From NCBI RefSeq assembly GCF_010974825.1, contig NZ_JAAILA010000045.1, forward strand, positions 1 to 52,049: a stretch of 52,049 nt of DNA, read 5' to 3'. Positions 18,525-26,352 of this stretch are shown here, in pieces (positions within the stretch are counted from its first letter, which is position 1; the number at the start of each line of letters is the position of its first letter). Origin of the DNA: Aeromonas rivipollensis. GTDB taxonomy: Bacteria > Pseudomonadota > Gammaproteobacteria > Enterobacterales > Aeromonadaceae. The notes below the pieces were generated by a model. It did no database searches. It had not been told where the DNA came from and saw only the letters and a program-made list of their open reading frames with translations. A program made the translations under genes and the position numbers.

Positions 18525-19580
18525 TCAGCCCTCTCCCACCAGGCTCACTGCCTTGATGTAGGCGTAGAGGCGCTGCCCAGGCACCAGCGCCAGCCGTTTC
18601 GCGGAGCGGCTGGTGATCCGGGCCAGCAGTATCTGCTGCCCCAGCGCCAACTGCAACAGGGTTTGCCCCGGCCTAACCTCCCGCGCCTCCAGCAGTCGGG
18701 TCTCGAGGCAGTTGGAGAGGCTGGAGTGCGCTATGGGGGCGGTGGCGATCACCAGATCCCGCCCCGCCACCTTGATCTGCAACTCCCCTGTCTCGTCGGG
18801 GGCATGCTCCATGGTGACCATCAGGGTCTGATCCCCGAGTTGCAGGGTCGCCATCTGCTCCACGTCGTCGTAGTGGGCCAGGGTCGCCGTCAGCATGACG
18901 CCCACATCATCGCGACTGGCGAGGGAGAGGTCGGTGCGGGCGAAGATCTCGCTCGGCCTGCCCTGCGCCTCCAGCCTGCCGTCAGCCAGCAGCACCAGCT
19001 GATCGCACAGCAGGCTCACCTCCTCCATGGCGTGGCTCACGAAGATCATGGGGATGCCGCTTTCACGCTGCAACCCCTTGAGCACATGGGCCTGATGGAT
19101 ACGGCTGCGGCTGTCCAGCGCCGAGAAGGGCTCATCGAGCAGCAGCAGATCGGGCTCCGCCAGCAGGGCCCGCCCCAGGGCCACCCGCTGGCGCTGGCCG
19201 CCGGAGAGCGCGTGGGCGGGCTGCCCCAGCAGATCGGCAAAACCGAGCCGCAGCGCCAGCGCCTCGGGCTGCCAGCGCCCTCGCCCCTTGCCCGCCGCCA
19301 GCTGCAGGTTGCCAAGCACGCACAGATGGGGGAAGAGCCGGGAGTCCTGGAACACCAGCCCGATGCGGCGCGCCTCCGGCAGCAGGGCCGCCAGATCCCG
19401 CCCCTGCCAGCACAGGACGTCCGAGGGGGCGCGGTCCAGCCCGGCGATGATGCGCAGCAAGGTGCTCTTGCCACAGCCGGAGGGGCCAAAGAGGCCGAGA
19501 ATGCCGCCGAGGGGCAGCGCCAGATCGCATGCCAGGGTGAAGGAGCCAAACGCACGGCTGGTCTTGAGGTGCAGGCTCAT
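18525..19580 (-). CDS. modC: Molybdate ABC transporter ATP-binding protein ModC
   Basis: The 351-residue ATPase of the ModABC molybdate importer. Walker A GPSGCGKST is at 32-40, the Q-loop is GLVFQDSRLFPHL, the signature LSGGQRQRVALGRAL and Walker B LLLLDEPFSALD. The C-terminal third (from about 285) is a mop/TOBE domain that can bind molybdate and trans-inhibit transport, as known for ModC. The start overlaps the modB stop (ATGA). It is the last gene of the moaBCDE-modABC unit. Confidence 0.95.
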   Translation of the reverse strand: MSLHLKTSRAFGSFTLACDLALPLGGILGLFGPSGCGKSTLLRIIAGLDRAPSDVLCWQGRDLAALLPEARRIGLVFQDSRLFPHLCVLGNLQLAAGKGRGRWQPEALALRLGFADLLGQPAHALSGGQRQRVALGRALLAEPDLLLLDEPFSALDSRSRIHQAHVLKGLQRESGIPMIFVSHAMEEVSLLCDQLVLLADGRLEAQGRPSEIFARTDLSLASRDDVGVMLTATLAHYDDVEQMATLQLGDQTLMVTMEHAPDETGELQIKVAGRDLVIATAPIAHSSLSNCLETRLLEAREVRPGQTLLQLALGQQILLARITSRSAKRLALVPGQRLYAYIKAVSLVGEG

Positions 19581-20257
19581 CCGAACAACCTCCGCTGCCG
19601 GCGCTGCAAGACCCCATAGACCAGCACCAGCATCACCAGGGAGAAGCCCATCAGGCCGCCTGCCAAGTAGTGGGCATGTTGATAATCCATGGCTTCCACG
19701 TGATCAAAGAGGGCGATGGAGAGCACCTGGGTCTCCCCCGGGATGTTGCCCCCTATCATCAGCACCACGCCAAACTCCCCCAGGGTGTGGGCAAAGCCCA
19801 GCGCCGCCGCCATCACGAAGCTCGGCAGCGTCATCGGCAAGATGATCTGAAAGAAGCGCTCGAGGGGCCCCAGCCCCAGGGTGGCGGCGGCCTCGAGTTC
19901 CTTGTTACCCATGTTGACGAAGGCGGAGGTAAGAGGCTGCACCACGAAGGGGAGCGAATAGAGGATGGAGGCAAACAGCAGGCCGAGGAAGCTGAAGGCC
20001 AGGGTTGTCCCGAAGGTCTCCCGCCACCAGGCGCCGAGGCCATATTCGGGGGAGAAAGCGAGCAGCAGATAGAAGCCGAGCACGGTCGGCGGCAACACCA
20101 GGGGCAGCGCCACCAGGGCTTCCACCAGCGGCCGCAGCCGGTGCTGGCTGCGGGAGAGCCACCAGGCGAGCGGCGGCGACAGCAGCAGCAGTATGACGGT
20201 AGTGCTGGCCGCCAGCTTCAGGGTGAGCCAGACGGCCAGCAGATCCCCTTCACTCAT
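19577..20257 (-). CDS. modB: Molybdate ABC transporter permease ModB
   Basis: A 226-residue permease with about five membrane helices. The EAA loop region EAAATLGLGPLERFFQIILP contacts ModC. LPPTVLGFYLLLAF and TLGEFGVVLMIGGNIPG are typical of ModB. ATG 20257 has GGGAGG 6 nt upstream and begins MSEGDLLAVWLTLK. The frame is open 13 codons further upstream without a better start. The first 23 nt of the gene, and its ribosome-binding region, are duplicated 100 bp upstream. Confidence 0.95.
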   Translation of the reverse strand: MSEGDLLAVWLTLKLAASTTVILLLLSPPLAWWLSRSQHRLRPLVEALVALPLVLPPTVLGFYLLLAFSPEYGLGAWWRETFGTTLAFSFLGLLFASILYSLPFVVQPLTSAFVNMGNKELEAAATLGLGPLERFFQIILPMTLPSFVMAAALGFAHTLGEFGVVLMIGGNIPGETQVLSIALFDHVEAMDYQHAHYLAGGLMGFSLVMLVLVYGVLQRRQRRLFG

Positions 20258-20357
20258 CGTTCGCCTCCCGGGTTTGAATGAGAAATGCGAAGCCATGGGG
20301 GCGAGGACATGGCTTCAGGGTCAAGCTAAACGCCGCCAGCAGATCCCCTTCACTCAT
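20250..20357 (-). CDS. Small reading frame duplicated from the modB 5' end
   Basis: A 35-codon frame starts with the same 23 nt as modB (MSEGDLLA), exactly 100 bp upstream, behind its own GGGAGGG. It then diverges (AFSLTLKPCPRPHG) and ends at a TGA that overlaps the modB start inside ATGAGTGA. It could be a coupled leader peptide or simply a decayed duplication. Identity resumes briefly at ACCCTGAAGC, so the copied segment was about 45 nt of coding sequence plus the ribosome site. No domain is recognisable, and translation is untested. Confidence 0.4.
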   Translation of the reverse strand: MSEGDLLAAFSLTLKPCPRPHGFAFLIQTREANDE

Positions 20358-20414
20358 GGGGCATATCCCTCCCTGGTTCGAGCAGCAACATGTTCGGCAT
20401 CCTCATTACAAAGC

Positions 20415-20438
20415 CTGGCCGGCCCTGAGGCCGGCCAG
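20415..20438 (-). terminator. Strong stem-loop between modA and modB
   Basis: A perfect 10-bp stem (CTGGCCGGCC / GGCCGGCCAG) with a CTGA loop. The minus strand continues with GCTTTGT, a poor T-tract. This suggests partial termination or 3'-end protection, which would favour the periplasmic binding protein over the permease, a common pattern in ABC importer operons. Confidence 0.6.
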
Positions 20439-20466
20439 TGGTCATGGGAGATTGGCATTCATTCCC

Positions 20467-21195
20467 TCATTGCGGCAAGGCATAGCCCGCAGCCTTGATC
20501 TGCTCCTGACCCGGGCCCTTGAGCCAGGCCACCAGCGCATCCACCGCCTCCCCTTTCTTCAATACCAGCCCCTGCTGCTCTATGGGCGGGTAGAAGCTGG
20601 CCGGCACGGCCCAGGCTTCGCCTGTCTTGCCCGCCTCCACCAGGTTGGCCCAGGCGACGAAGCCGAGCTTCGCGTTGCCCGTGTCCACGAACTGCCAGGT
20701 CTGACTGATATTGGTGCCGGTCAGCACTCGATACTGCTTAGGATCTATCTTGAGGTGGGTCAGGGTTGCCATGGCGGCGGTGCCATAGGGGGCGGTCTTG
20801 GGGTTGGCGATAGCGAGGTTGCCCTTCCAGCTGCGCAGGCTTGCCTCATCGGGGGCAGGTCCCCCCTTCTTCCACAGGCCGAGCTGGCCGATGGCATAGG
20901 TGAAGCGACCGCTCCCCTTGCCCTCCGCCTCCAGTTTTTGAGGGGTGGCCACGTCGGCGGAGAGGAAGAGATCGAAGGGGGCGCCGTGGGTGATCTGGGT
21001 GTAGAGCACCCCAGTGGCCGCCGCGCTGATGACGACGTTGTGGCCTGTCTTGGCGGTGAATTCCTTGCCGATGCGCTCCAGGGTTCCCTTGAAGTTGGCG
21101 GCCACGGCCACCCTGACGTCATCGGCCCGAGCGGCCCCGCTGTGCAAGGCGCCTGCGAACAGACCGAGCAACACCACGGACAACTGTTTCTTCAT
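20467..21195 (-). CDS. modA: Molybdate-binding periplasmic protein ModA
   Basis: A 242-residue periplasmic binding protein. The signal peptide MKKQLSVVLLGLF...AARA precedes mature DDVRVAVAANFKGTLE. The molybdate-binding signature follows: AAATGVLYTQITHGAPFDLFLSAD is interrupted as usual by short loops, and PKTAPYGTAA and GTNISQTWQFVDTGNA match the family. ATG 21195 has AAGGAG 8 nt upstream. The frame extends further upstream without a signal-like start. It follows moaE by 85 bp and precedes modB after a stem-loop. Confidence 0.95.
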   Translation of the reverse strand: MKKQLSVVLLGLFAGALHSGAARADDVRVAVAANFKGTLERIGKEFTAKTGHNVVISAAATGVLYTQITHGAPFDLFLSADVATPQKLEAEGKGSGRFTYAIGQLGLWKKGGPAPDEASLRSWKGNLAIANPKTAPYGTAAMATLTHLKIDPKQYRVLTGTNISQTWQFVDTGNAKLGFVAWANLVEAGKTGEAWAVPASFYPPIEQQGLVLKKGEAVDALVAWLKGPGQEQIKAAGYALPQ

Positions 21196-21237
21196 TCCCT
21201 GTCTCCTTGAGGCTCCGGCGTACCCGAAGCAAGTAGT

Positions 21238-21294
21238 GGCAAGCGCCCGCGGGCACTCGCCTGTCATCGAGCCGAGCCGGCTAGGGCGCTTGCC
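21238..21294. repeat. 11-bp inverted repeat spanning the moaE stop
   Basis: GGCAAGCGCCC (21238-21248) and GGGCGCTTGCC (21284-21294) are perfect complements separated by 35 bp. The second arm lies in the last codons of moaE, three bases inside the coding sequence from its TAG. In the mRNA this would fold a large stem between moaE and modA. No T-tract follows, so mRNA stability or partial termination is more likely than full termination. Confidence 0.65.
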
Positions 21295-21760
21295 GCCAGC
21301 GGGCGGCGGCGGCGTCATCGCTCTGCTTCGCCTCGACCCAGCGATGAACGCCCTCGGCGGTCAGCTCTTTTTTCCAGAAGGGTGCCCGGGTCTTCAAGAA
21401 ATCCATGATGAAGTGGCAGGCCTCGAACGCGGCGTCCCTGTGGGCGCTGCTCACCGCCACCAGCACGATTTGATCCCCGAGCAGCAGATCGCCGATACGG
21501 TGAATAAGGGTGCACTCCTGCAACGGCCAGCGGCCACGGGCCTCTGTGACTATGTCCGTCAGCGCCTTCTCGGTCATGCCGGGGTAGTGCTCGAGGGAGA
21601 GCCCCAAGACCTCCTCCCCCTGATTGAAGTCACGCACCTTGCCGACGAAGGTGACGATGGCGCCGCTGTCATGGCGGGTGGCGAGGCGCTCATACTCCTC
21701 TCCCAGGGAGAAGTCGGCCCGCTGCACCAGGATGCGATCCACTGTCATTATCTCGCTCAT
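21281..21760 (-). CDS. moaE: Molybdopterin synthase catalytic subunit MoaE
   Basis: MoaE is the large subunit of molybdopterin synthase, which transfers sulfur from thiocarboxylated MoaD to precursor Z (cPMP). The 159 residues match the family (about 150). Conserved motifs are GAIVTFVGKVRDFN, LEHYPGMTEKAL, HRIGDLLLGDQIVLVAVSSAHR, and the catalytic-lysine region APFWKKE. It starts MSEIMTVDRI at 21760. The start region is the template of the four tandem mini-frames upstream, each of which ends TGA-GG before the next ATG. Confidence 0.96.
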   Translation of the reverse strand: MSEIMTVDRILVQRADFSLGEEYERLATRHDSGAIVTFVGKVRDFNQGEEVLGLSLEHYPGMTEKALTDIVTEARGRWPLQECTLIHRIGDLLLGDQIVLVAVSSAHRDAAFEACHFIMDFLKTRAPFWKKELTAEGVHRWVEAKQSDDAAAARWRQAP

Positions 21761-21762
21761 CC

Positions 21763-21858
21763 TCAGCCTCCGGTCGTTACTGGAAGGAGAGGGAAGAAGG
21801 CGGCTTCATCCCCGTCCCACAGCTCAGTGGTGTGATCCACTGTCGTTATCTCGCTCAT
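21763..21858 (-). CDS. Mini-frame 1: MoaE-start/MoaD-tail hybrid peptide
   Basis: Thirty-one codons beginning MSEITTVDH (like MoaE) and ending GDEAAFFPLLPVTTGG (like the MoaD tail [13 protein letters not shown]). It has GGAGG 6 nt before its ATG, and its TGA is two bases from the moaE ATG. This copy has His where the other three have Arg at residue 9. Whether it is translated is unknown. Confidence 0.4.
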   Translation of the reverse strand: MSEITTVDHTTELWDGDEAAFFPLLPVTTGG

Positions 21859-21860
21859 CC

Positions 21861-21956
21861 TCAGCCTCCAGTCGTTACTGGAAGGAGAGGGAAGAAGGCG
21901 GCCTCATCCCCGTCCCACAGCTCAGTGGTGCGATCCACTGTCGTTATCTCGCTCAT
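21861..21956 (-). CDS. Mini-frame 2: MoaE-start/MoaD-tail hybrid peptide
   Basis: Thirty-one codons, MSEITTVDR then TTELWDGDE and the AAFFPLLPVTTGG tail. Ribosome site GGAGG, stop TGA two bases before the next ATG. Its protein sequence is identical to that of mini-frame 4, although the two differ by silent bases. Confidence 0.4.
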   Translation of the reverse strand: MSEITTVDRTTELWDGDEAAFFPLLPVTTGG

Positions 21957-21958
21957 CC

Positions 21959-22054
21959 TCAGCCTCCAGTCGTTACTGGAAGGAGAGGGAAGAAGGCGAC
22001 TTCATCGCCACCGCACAGCTCAGTGGTGCGATCCACGGTCATTATCTCGCTCAT
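21959..22054 (-). CDS. Mini-frame 3: MoaE-start/MoaD-tail hybrid peptide, closest to source
   Basis: Thirty-one codons, MSEIMTVDR (as in true MoaE) then [14 protein letters not shown] and [16 protein letters not shown] and its codons match moaD exactly, which suggests this is the oldest unit or one that was gene-converted. Same GGAGG and TGA-GG-ATG context as the others. Confidence 0.4.
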   Translation of the reverse strand: MSEIMTVDRTTELCGGDEVAFFPLLPVTTGG

Positions 22055-22056
22055 CC

Positions 22057-22152
22057 TCAGCCTCCGGTCGTTACTGGAAGGAGAGGGAAGAAGGCGGCCT
22101 CATCCCCGTCCCACAGCTCAGTGGTGCGATCCACGGTCGTTATCTCGCTCAT
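22057..22152 (-). CDS. Mini-frame 4: MoaE-start/MoaD-tail hybrid peptide
   Basis: Thirty-one codons, MSEITTVDR, TTELWDGDE, AAFFPLLPVTTGG. It is the first frame after moaD: the moaD stop TGA is followed by GG and this ATG, exactly the spacing that would otherwise lead into moaE. Confidence 0.4.
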   Translation of the reverse strand: MSEITTVDRTTELWDGDEAAFFPLLPVTTGG

Positions 22153-22154
22153 CC

Positions 22155-22400
22155 TCAGCCTCCAGTCACGGGGGGGAAGAAGGCGACTTCATCGCCATCA
22201 TTAAGCGGCGTCTCGAGCGGCACCAGGGTCTGGTTGACCGCCACCAGCAGCTTGCCCGATTCCAGCGCCAGAGCCCACTTGTCGCCGCGCTCGCACAAGG
22301 CCGCGCGAAGCGCTTCGGCCGTGCCATGGTCGCAAGGCAGGCGGAGCTCGTCGCAGCCCACCAGCTCACGCACTTGCGCAAAAAACAGTACCTTGATCAT
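22155..22400 (-). CDS. moaD: Molybdopterin synthase sulfur carrier MoaD
   Basis: An 81-residue ubiquitin-like protein. [15 protein letters not shown] opens the beta-grasp fold, LVAVNQTLV is central, and the C-terminus is [16 protein letters not shown]. The final Gly-Gly is where MoeB adenylates and sulfur is loaded. Length equals E. coli MoaD (81). The ATG overlaps the moaC stop (ATGA) and has AGGAGA about 8 nt upstream. The tail of this gene is what has been duplicated in the 98-bp array. Confidence 0.95.
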   Translation of the reverse strand: MIKVLFFAQVRELVGCDELRLPCDHGTAEALRAALCERGDKWALALESGKLLVAVNQTLVPLETPLNDGDEVAFFPPVTGG

Positions 22401-22891
22401 GCCTTCTCTCCTGCCTGGGAGCCCAGCTGGAAGTGGCCGGACTTGCCGCCCTTCTTCTCCACCAGCCTGACTTGCTCGATCACCATGTCCTTCTGCACCG
22501 CCTTGCACATGTCGTAGATGGTCAGCGCTGCCACGGACGCCGCGGTGAGCGCCTCCATCTCCACCCCTGTCTTGCCCGAGAGCTTGCAGAGGGTACGGAT
22601 ATGGACCCTATTGTGCTCGGGCTGGGCCTCGATCTCTACCTCCACCCGGGTCAGCGCCAGGGGGTGGCAGAGGGGAATGAGATCGGCGGTCTTCTTGGCC
22701 GCCATGATGCCGGCGATGCGGGCGGTGGCGAACACGTCCCCCTTGTGGTGCTGACCGCCGAGGATCAGGGCCAGGGTCGTGGGGGCCATGGTCACGAAGG
22801 CCTCGGCGCGGGCTTCACGTTCTGTGACCTGCTTGTCGGTCACATCTACCATGTGGGCTTCGCCGCTCTGGTTGAGATGGGTCAGGTTCAT
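22397..22891 (-). CDS. moaC: Cyclic pyranopterin monophosphate synthase MoaC
   Basis: MoaC converts 3',8-cH2GTP, the MoaA product, to cPMP. The 164 residues match E. coli MoaC (161) closely: [38 protein letters not shown], and [17 protein letters not shown]. Active-site Lys and His lie in these blocks. It is second in the moaBCDE order, coupled to moaD. Confidence 0.97.
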   Translation of the reverse strand: MNLTHLNQSGEAHMVDVTDKQVTEREARAEAFVTMAPTTLALILGGQHHKGDVFATARIAGIMAAKKTADLIPLCHPLALTRVEVEIEAQPEHNRVHIRTLCKLSGKTGVEMEALTAASVAALTIYDMCKAVQKDMVIEQVRLVEKKGGKSGHFQLGSQAGEKA

Positions 22892-22941
22892 CTATTCCCC
22901 TATCGAAAAATAAGATGGATGATCCGGGAAAACTCCCGAGA

Positions 22942-23463
22942 TCACAGATGGGACACGAAGTTGCACGGCCTGGTGCGGGCGTCCAGCTGATCCCGGATGA
23001 GCTGCTCCCAGCCGAGCTGGCAGGCGCCGGTGGAGCCCGGCAGGCAGCAGATCAGGGTGCGATTGGCGAGCCCCGCCAGGGCGCGGCTCTGCATGGCCGA
23101 GCCTTTTATCTCGGCGAAGGAGAGCTGGCGGAACATCTCGCCAAAGCCCTGTACGGTGCGCTCGAACAGCACCCCCACAGCCTCCGGCACCCGGTTCTGT
23201 TCATTGAAGCCGGTGCCGCCATTGATCAGTACCACCTGCACCGCCTCGTCGACGATCCACTGGCTCACCTGGGCCCGGATCCGGAACAGGTTGTCGGCGC
23301 ACAGGGCCCGATCCGCGAGCTGATGCCCCGCCTGGGCCAAAGCCGATACCAGATAATCCCCCGAGCTGTCGTCGGCGGCGGTGCGGCTGTCGGAGACCGT
23401 CAGCACGGCGATCTTGAGAGGGATGAATTCGCTGTTTTTGGGTGCCATGTTTCTGGATGCCAT
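22942..23463 (-). CDS. moaB: Molybdenum cofactor biosynthesis protein MoaB
   Basis: A MogA/MoaB-family protein of 173 residues. KIAVLTVSDSRTAADDSSG, VVLINGGTGFNEQN, FGEMFRQLSF, the PGSTGACQLGWE loop and the C-terminal LDARTRPCNF match E. coli MoaB. In other organisms this fold adenylylates molybdopterin; MoaB's own role in E. coli is unclear. ATG 23463 has AGGA at 8 nt; an ATG at 23484 adds seven residues with no ribosome site. First gene of moaBCDE-modABC; moaA is not adjacent but lies about 6.5 kb upstream beyond nap. Confidence 0.93.
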   Translation of the reverse strand: MASRNMAPKNSEFIPLKIAVLTVSDSRTAADDSSGDYLVSALAQAGHQLADRALCADNLFRIRAQVSQWIVDEAVQVVLINGGTGFNEQNRVPEAVGVLFERTVQGFGEMFRQLSFAEIKGSAMQSRALAGLANRTLICCLPGSTGACQLGWEQLIRDQLDARTRPCNFVSHL

Positions 23464-23616
23464 AGGACAAATCCTGTCAATCATTCATTGACCACGAGAG
23501 GAGAAGAGGGGGACGCGTCACCCGGCCATGCCGGTCGGTGAATGCGCGCCGACAGGGGCGCCGCGTTGCCGGGGAGGGATTCTATCAAAAGATGTCTGGC
23601 TGAGGGGGTTAAAAGG

Positions 23617-23665
23617 CCCATAAAAATCAAAGGCCATCGAAGCGGCGCTATGCGCTCCGATGGCC
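23617..23665 (-). terminator. Intrinsic terminator of the nap operon
   Basis: An 8-bp stem GGCCATCG/CGATGGCC (23632-23639 with 23658-23665), with an inner AGCG/CGCT extension, is followed on the minus strand by TTTGATTTTTA. It lies just past the napC stop and isolates nap from moaB. Confidence 0.85.
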
Positions 23666-23672
23666 CGGCGCC

Positions 23673-24263
23673 TTAGAACCCTTCCACGCCCTTCATGTCA
23701 GGCAGCTGATGCGCGATGCCCTTGTGACAATCGATGCAGGTATTCTGACCGCTTGCCAGGTTGGTGGAGTGCATCTGGGCCGCCCGCCGCCCTTGCAGGG
23801 AGAAGTCCATGTACTCGAAGTTGTGGCAGTTGCGGCACTCGCGCGAATCCGTGTCCTTCATCCGCTGCCACTCCCGCTCTGCCATCTCCCGGCGGTGGGA
23901 TTCAAACTTCTCGCGGGTATCCACCTTGCCGGTCAGCATGCCCCACAGCTCCTTGGAGGCCTGCACCTTGCGAATGATCTTGTAGGTCCATTCGTGGGGC
24001 ACGTGGCAATCGGGGCAGCTGGCGCGCACCCCTGAGCGGTTCGCATAGTGGATGGTGTCGCGGTACTCCACGAAGACGTTGTCCTTCATCTCGTGGCAGC
24101 CGGTACAGAACTTCTCGGTGTTGGAGGCTTCCATGGCGGTGTTGAAACCGCCCCAGAAGATGACGCCGCCGAAGAAGCCCATCAGCAGCAGCACCCAGAG
24201 GGCCGCCTTCGACGGGGACTTGAAAGTGGTCCACAGACGCTGGATAAAGCCGGGTAATTTCAT
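23673..24263 (-). CDS. napC: Tetraheme cytochrome c NapC
   Basis: NapC is the membrane-anchored quinol dehydrogenase that feeds electrons to NapB/NapA. It belongs to the NapC/NirT family. One N-terminal membrane helix ([19 protein letters not shown]) precedes four CxxCH heme sites: CTGCH, CPDCH, CRNCH, CIDCH. The 196 residues fit the family. It is last in napFDAGHBC, 12 bp after napB. Confidence 0.96.
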   Translation of the reverse strand: MKLPGFIQRLWTTFKSPSKAALWVLLLMGFFGGVIFWGGFNTAMEASNTEKFCTGCHEMKDNVFVEYRDTIHYANRSGVRASCPDCHVPHEWTYKIIRKVQASKELWGMLTGKVDTREKFESHRREMAEREWQRMKDTDSRECRNCHNFEYMDFSLQGRRAAQMHSTNLASGQNTCIDCHKGIAHQLPDMKGVEGF

Positions 24264-24275
24264 CTAGTTGGCTCC

Positions 24276-24731
24276 TCAGTTCAGCGCTTCAACTGGTTTA
24301 AACGTATTTTCCACCAGCGGCTTGGCATCCGCTTGCGGCACGTGGCACTGCAGGCAGAAGTAGCGACGGGGTGACACTTCGCCAAGGGTCATGCCGTCGC
24401 GGGTCTCGAAGTGCGTCGGGCTGATCTTGGGGGCCTTCATCTTGCTGGCGTTCTTGAAGCTGTGGCAGGCCAGGCACTTGTTGACCTTGTTGTCCACCTC
24501 GTAGTTGCGGGTATCGTGGGGGATCAGTGGCGGCTGATGCATGTACTGGCGATCATAGAGATCCCCATCCTTGCGATAGTTCTTCATGGGGGCCGCATCT
24601 GCCTCCGTGACCAGATCCGTACTCCCCCGCTCCGACTTGATCCCCCCCGTGCTGTTGGTGATCTCGGGGGTGGCTGCCATCAAGGAGCCCGCCATCAGGC
24701 AGGCCAGCATTGCTCCAATCAGCTTTTTCAT
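24276..24731 (-). CDS. napB: Periplasmic nitrate reductase diheme subunit NapB
   Basis: NapB is a small periplasmic diheme cytochrome that passes electrons to NapA. The signal peptide [19 protein letters not shown] is followed by a mature chain with two heme sites, CLACH and CLQCH, in 151 residues. The start overlaps the napH stop by one base (TAATG). Longer in-frame starts upstream lie inside napH and lack a signal. Confidence 0.95.
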   Translation of the reverse strand: MKKLIGAMLACLMAGSLMAATPEITNSTGGIKSERGSTDLVTEADAAPMKNYRKDGDLYDRQYMHQPPLIPHDTRNYEVDNKVNKCLACHSFKNASKMKAPKISPTHFETRDGMTLGEVSPRRYFCLQCHVPQADAKPLVENTFKPVEALN

Positions 24732-25606
24732 TATTTGTTCTCCGACGTTTTCTCTGCCTTGACGGCAAAACCTGTAGTGATTTCGAAAACTTGCTCCGCG
24801 CAGACATCGATGCAACGGCCGCAGTTGGTACACTCCTGAGCCACAATCAAGGGCCCGTGACCGCGCCTGGCCCCGTGAACCGGGCCGCGTAGGATGGGAC
24901 GCTCCGGGCAGACCGCATAACAATCCATGCAGTTGCTGCACCGCTCACGCCCCCTGGCAGAAATCTTGATAAACCCGACCCGGTTGACCAGGGCATAGAA
25001 GGCCCCTACCGGACAGAGATGACCACACCAGCCCCGCTCCACCACCAAGAGGTCGAACAGGAACAGGGCCACCAGCAGACCCCAGCCCGCCCCCATGCCA
25101 AACAGCAGGCCGCGCATGGCCAAAGAGACCGGATTGACCAGCTCCCACACCAGCACGCCCGTGATGGCGGGCGCCACCAGCACCATGGCCAGCAGCCAGT
25201 AGCGGGTGTTGCGGTTGAACTGGCCGTTGCCCTTGAGCCCGAGCCGGGCCCTGACCCAGGCGGCGGCGTCCGTAATGAGGTTGACCGGGCAGACCCAGGA
25301 GCAGAACACCCGTCCCCCGACTAGCCAGTACCCCAAGAGCACTATTGCCGCCCCGAACCAGAGGGTGGTGATGGGCCAATGGCCCGCCGCCACCGACTGC
25401 AGCAGGGTCAGGGGATCGCTCAGCGGCACCGTCTCCAGCAATAAAGAGCTGGAGAGGTTGCCCTTGAGGATCCAGCCCCCCGCCAGCGGCCCCAGCAGGA
25501 AGAGCCCCAGCACGCCAAACTGGCTGAGGCGGCGCAGCAGCAGGAAGCGGTGAGCGCGCCACCAGCCCAGCCTGGCGCAGGCCTCGGCCCCCGGATAACG
25601 ACTCAT
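24731..25606 (-). CDS. napH: Quinol dehydrogenase membrane subunit NapH
   Basis: A 291-residue membrane protein with four helices. Two cytoplasmic CxxxCP motifs ([16 protein letters not shown]) precede two [4Fe-4S] clusters ([12 protein letters not shown] and [11 protein letters not shown]). NapH with NapG forms an alternative quinol-oxidising module for NapA. The start overlaps the napG stop (ATGA). Confidence 0.95.
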   Translation of the reverse strand: MSRYPGAEACARLGWWRAHRFLLLRRLSQFGVLGLFLLGPLAGGWILKGNLSSSLLLETVPLSDPLTLLQSVAAGHWPITTLWFGAAIVLLGYWLVGGRVFCSWVCPVNLITDAAAWVRARLGLKGNGQFNRNTRYWLLAMVLVAPAITGVLVWELVNPVSLAMRGLLFGMGAGWGLLVALFLFDLLVVERGWCGHLCPVGAFYALVNRVGFIKISARGRERCSNCMDCYAVCPERPILRGPVHGARRGHGPLIVAQECTNCGRCIDVCAEQVFEITTGFAVKAEKTSENK

Positions 25607-26337
25607 AGCCCCTCCGGTTTGCGGGTCGGCAGGGTGAGTCGCTCACCGATGAGGGACTTGCCCGCCTTGGCCTTCTCTTCCCAGCCGAGCCGGTAGTGAT
25701 GACCGAGCTCACCCTTGGCGAGCCCATGGGGCACCACCTTGATGGCCGCCGTCTCCAGCACGCAGGCGTGCTCGCACTTGCCGCAGCCGGTACAGATGTC
25801 GCTGTGCACCGTGGGCAGAAACATGGCGTGCTTGCCGGTGCGCGGATTGCGTTGCAGCTCTAGGGTGATCGCCTTGTCTATCAAGGGGCAGACCCGATAA
25901 CAGACATCGCAGCGCAGCCCCAGATAGTTGAGGCAGGTCTCGTGATCGATGAGCACCGCCACCCCCATGCGAGCCTGATCGATGTCGGTCATCCCCTGAT
26001 CCAGGGCACCGCTCGGGCAGGCCGCCACGCAGGGGATGTCGTCACACATCTCGCAGGGGACGGCGCGCGCCTCGAAATAGGGGGTGCCCGTGGTCACGGG
26101 ATCCAGCAGCCGGGCGAGCTTGAGGGTGTCGTAGGGACAGGCCAGGGCGCAGAACCCGCAGCGCACGCAGGCACCGAGGAAGTCAGGCTCCCCCAGTGCC
26201 GCAGGCGGCCGCAGTGCCTGGGCGGGCACCGCCTGCGCCTGCTGGCGGGCCACCCCGCCGAGCCCTGCCCCAAGCAGGCCCACGGAGCAGGCCCCCTTGG
26301 CAAGGTCGGCCAGGAACTGGCGACGGCTGCGACTCAT
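25603..26337 (-). CDS. napG: Ferredoxin-type protein NapG
   Basis: A 244-residue periplasmic iron-sulfur protein with four cluster motifs: [46 protein letters not shown]. The N-terminus [14 protein letters not shown] is a Tat signal (twin Arg plus a hydrophobic stretch ending AQA). It partners with NapH and lies 15 bp after napA. Confidence 0.95.
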   Translation of the reverse strand: MSRSRRQFLADLAKGACSVGLLGAGLGGVARQQAQAVPAQALRPPAALGEPDFLGACVRCGFCALACPYDTLKLARLLDPVTTGTPYFEARAVPCEMCDDIPCVAACPSGALDQGMTDIDQARMGVAVLIDHETCLNYLGLRCDVCYRVCPLIDKAITLELQRNPRTGKHAMFLPTVHSDICTGCGKCEHACVLETAAIKVVPHGLAKGELGHHYRLGWEEKAKAGKSLIGERLTLPTRKPEGL

Positions 26338-26352
26338 CCCCCCGGCCCCGCC

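Larger units (their letters stand above)
21761..22152 (-). repeat. Four 98-bp tandem units of the moaD-moaE junction
   Basis: The motif ATCCAC(T/G)GTC..CTCGCTCAT recurs at 21737, 21835, 21933, 22031 and 22129, an exact 98-bp period. Four complete contiguous units fill 21761-22152 between the moaE start and the moaD stop. Each unit carries GGAGG, TGA, GG and ATG, so each contains one complete 31-codon frame. Units differ by a few bases. The third (21957-22054) keeps GGCGATGAAGTCGCC exactly as in moaD and looks closest to the source. This is not CRISPR: there are no spacers, and the units are coding hybrids of moaE 5' and moaD 3' sequence. Confidence 0.92.

Noticed and set aside
21737..22152. 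The 98-bp array as a CRISPR locus
   Set aside because: The units are contiguous without distinct spacers, are far longer than CRISPR repeats, and are derived from moaD and moaE coding sequence. No cas gene is nearby.
23517..23541. ModE operator or Moco riboswitch before moaB
   Set aside because: An imperfect inverted repeat TCACC..GGTGA is present, but neither the ModE pattern nor the Moco RNA elements can be seen.
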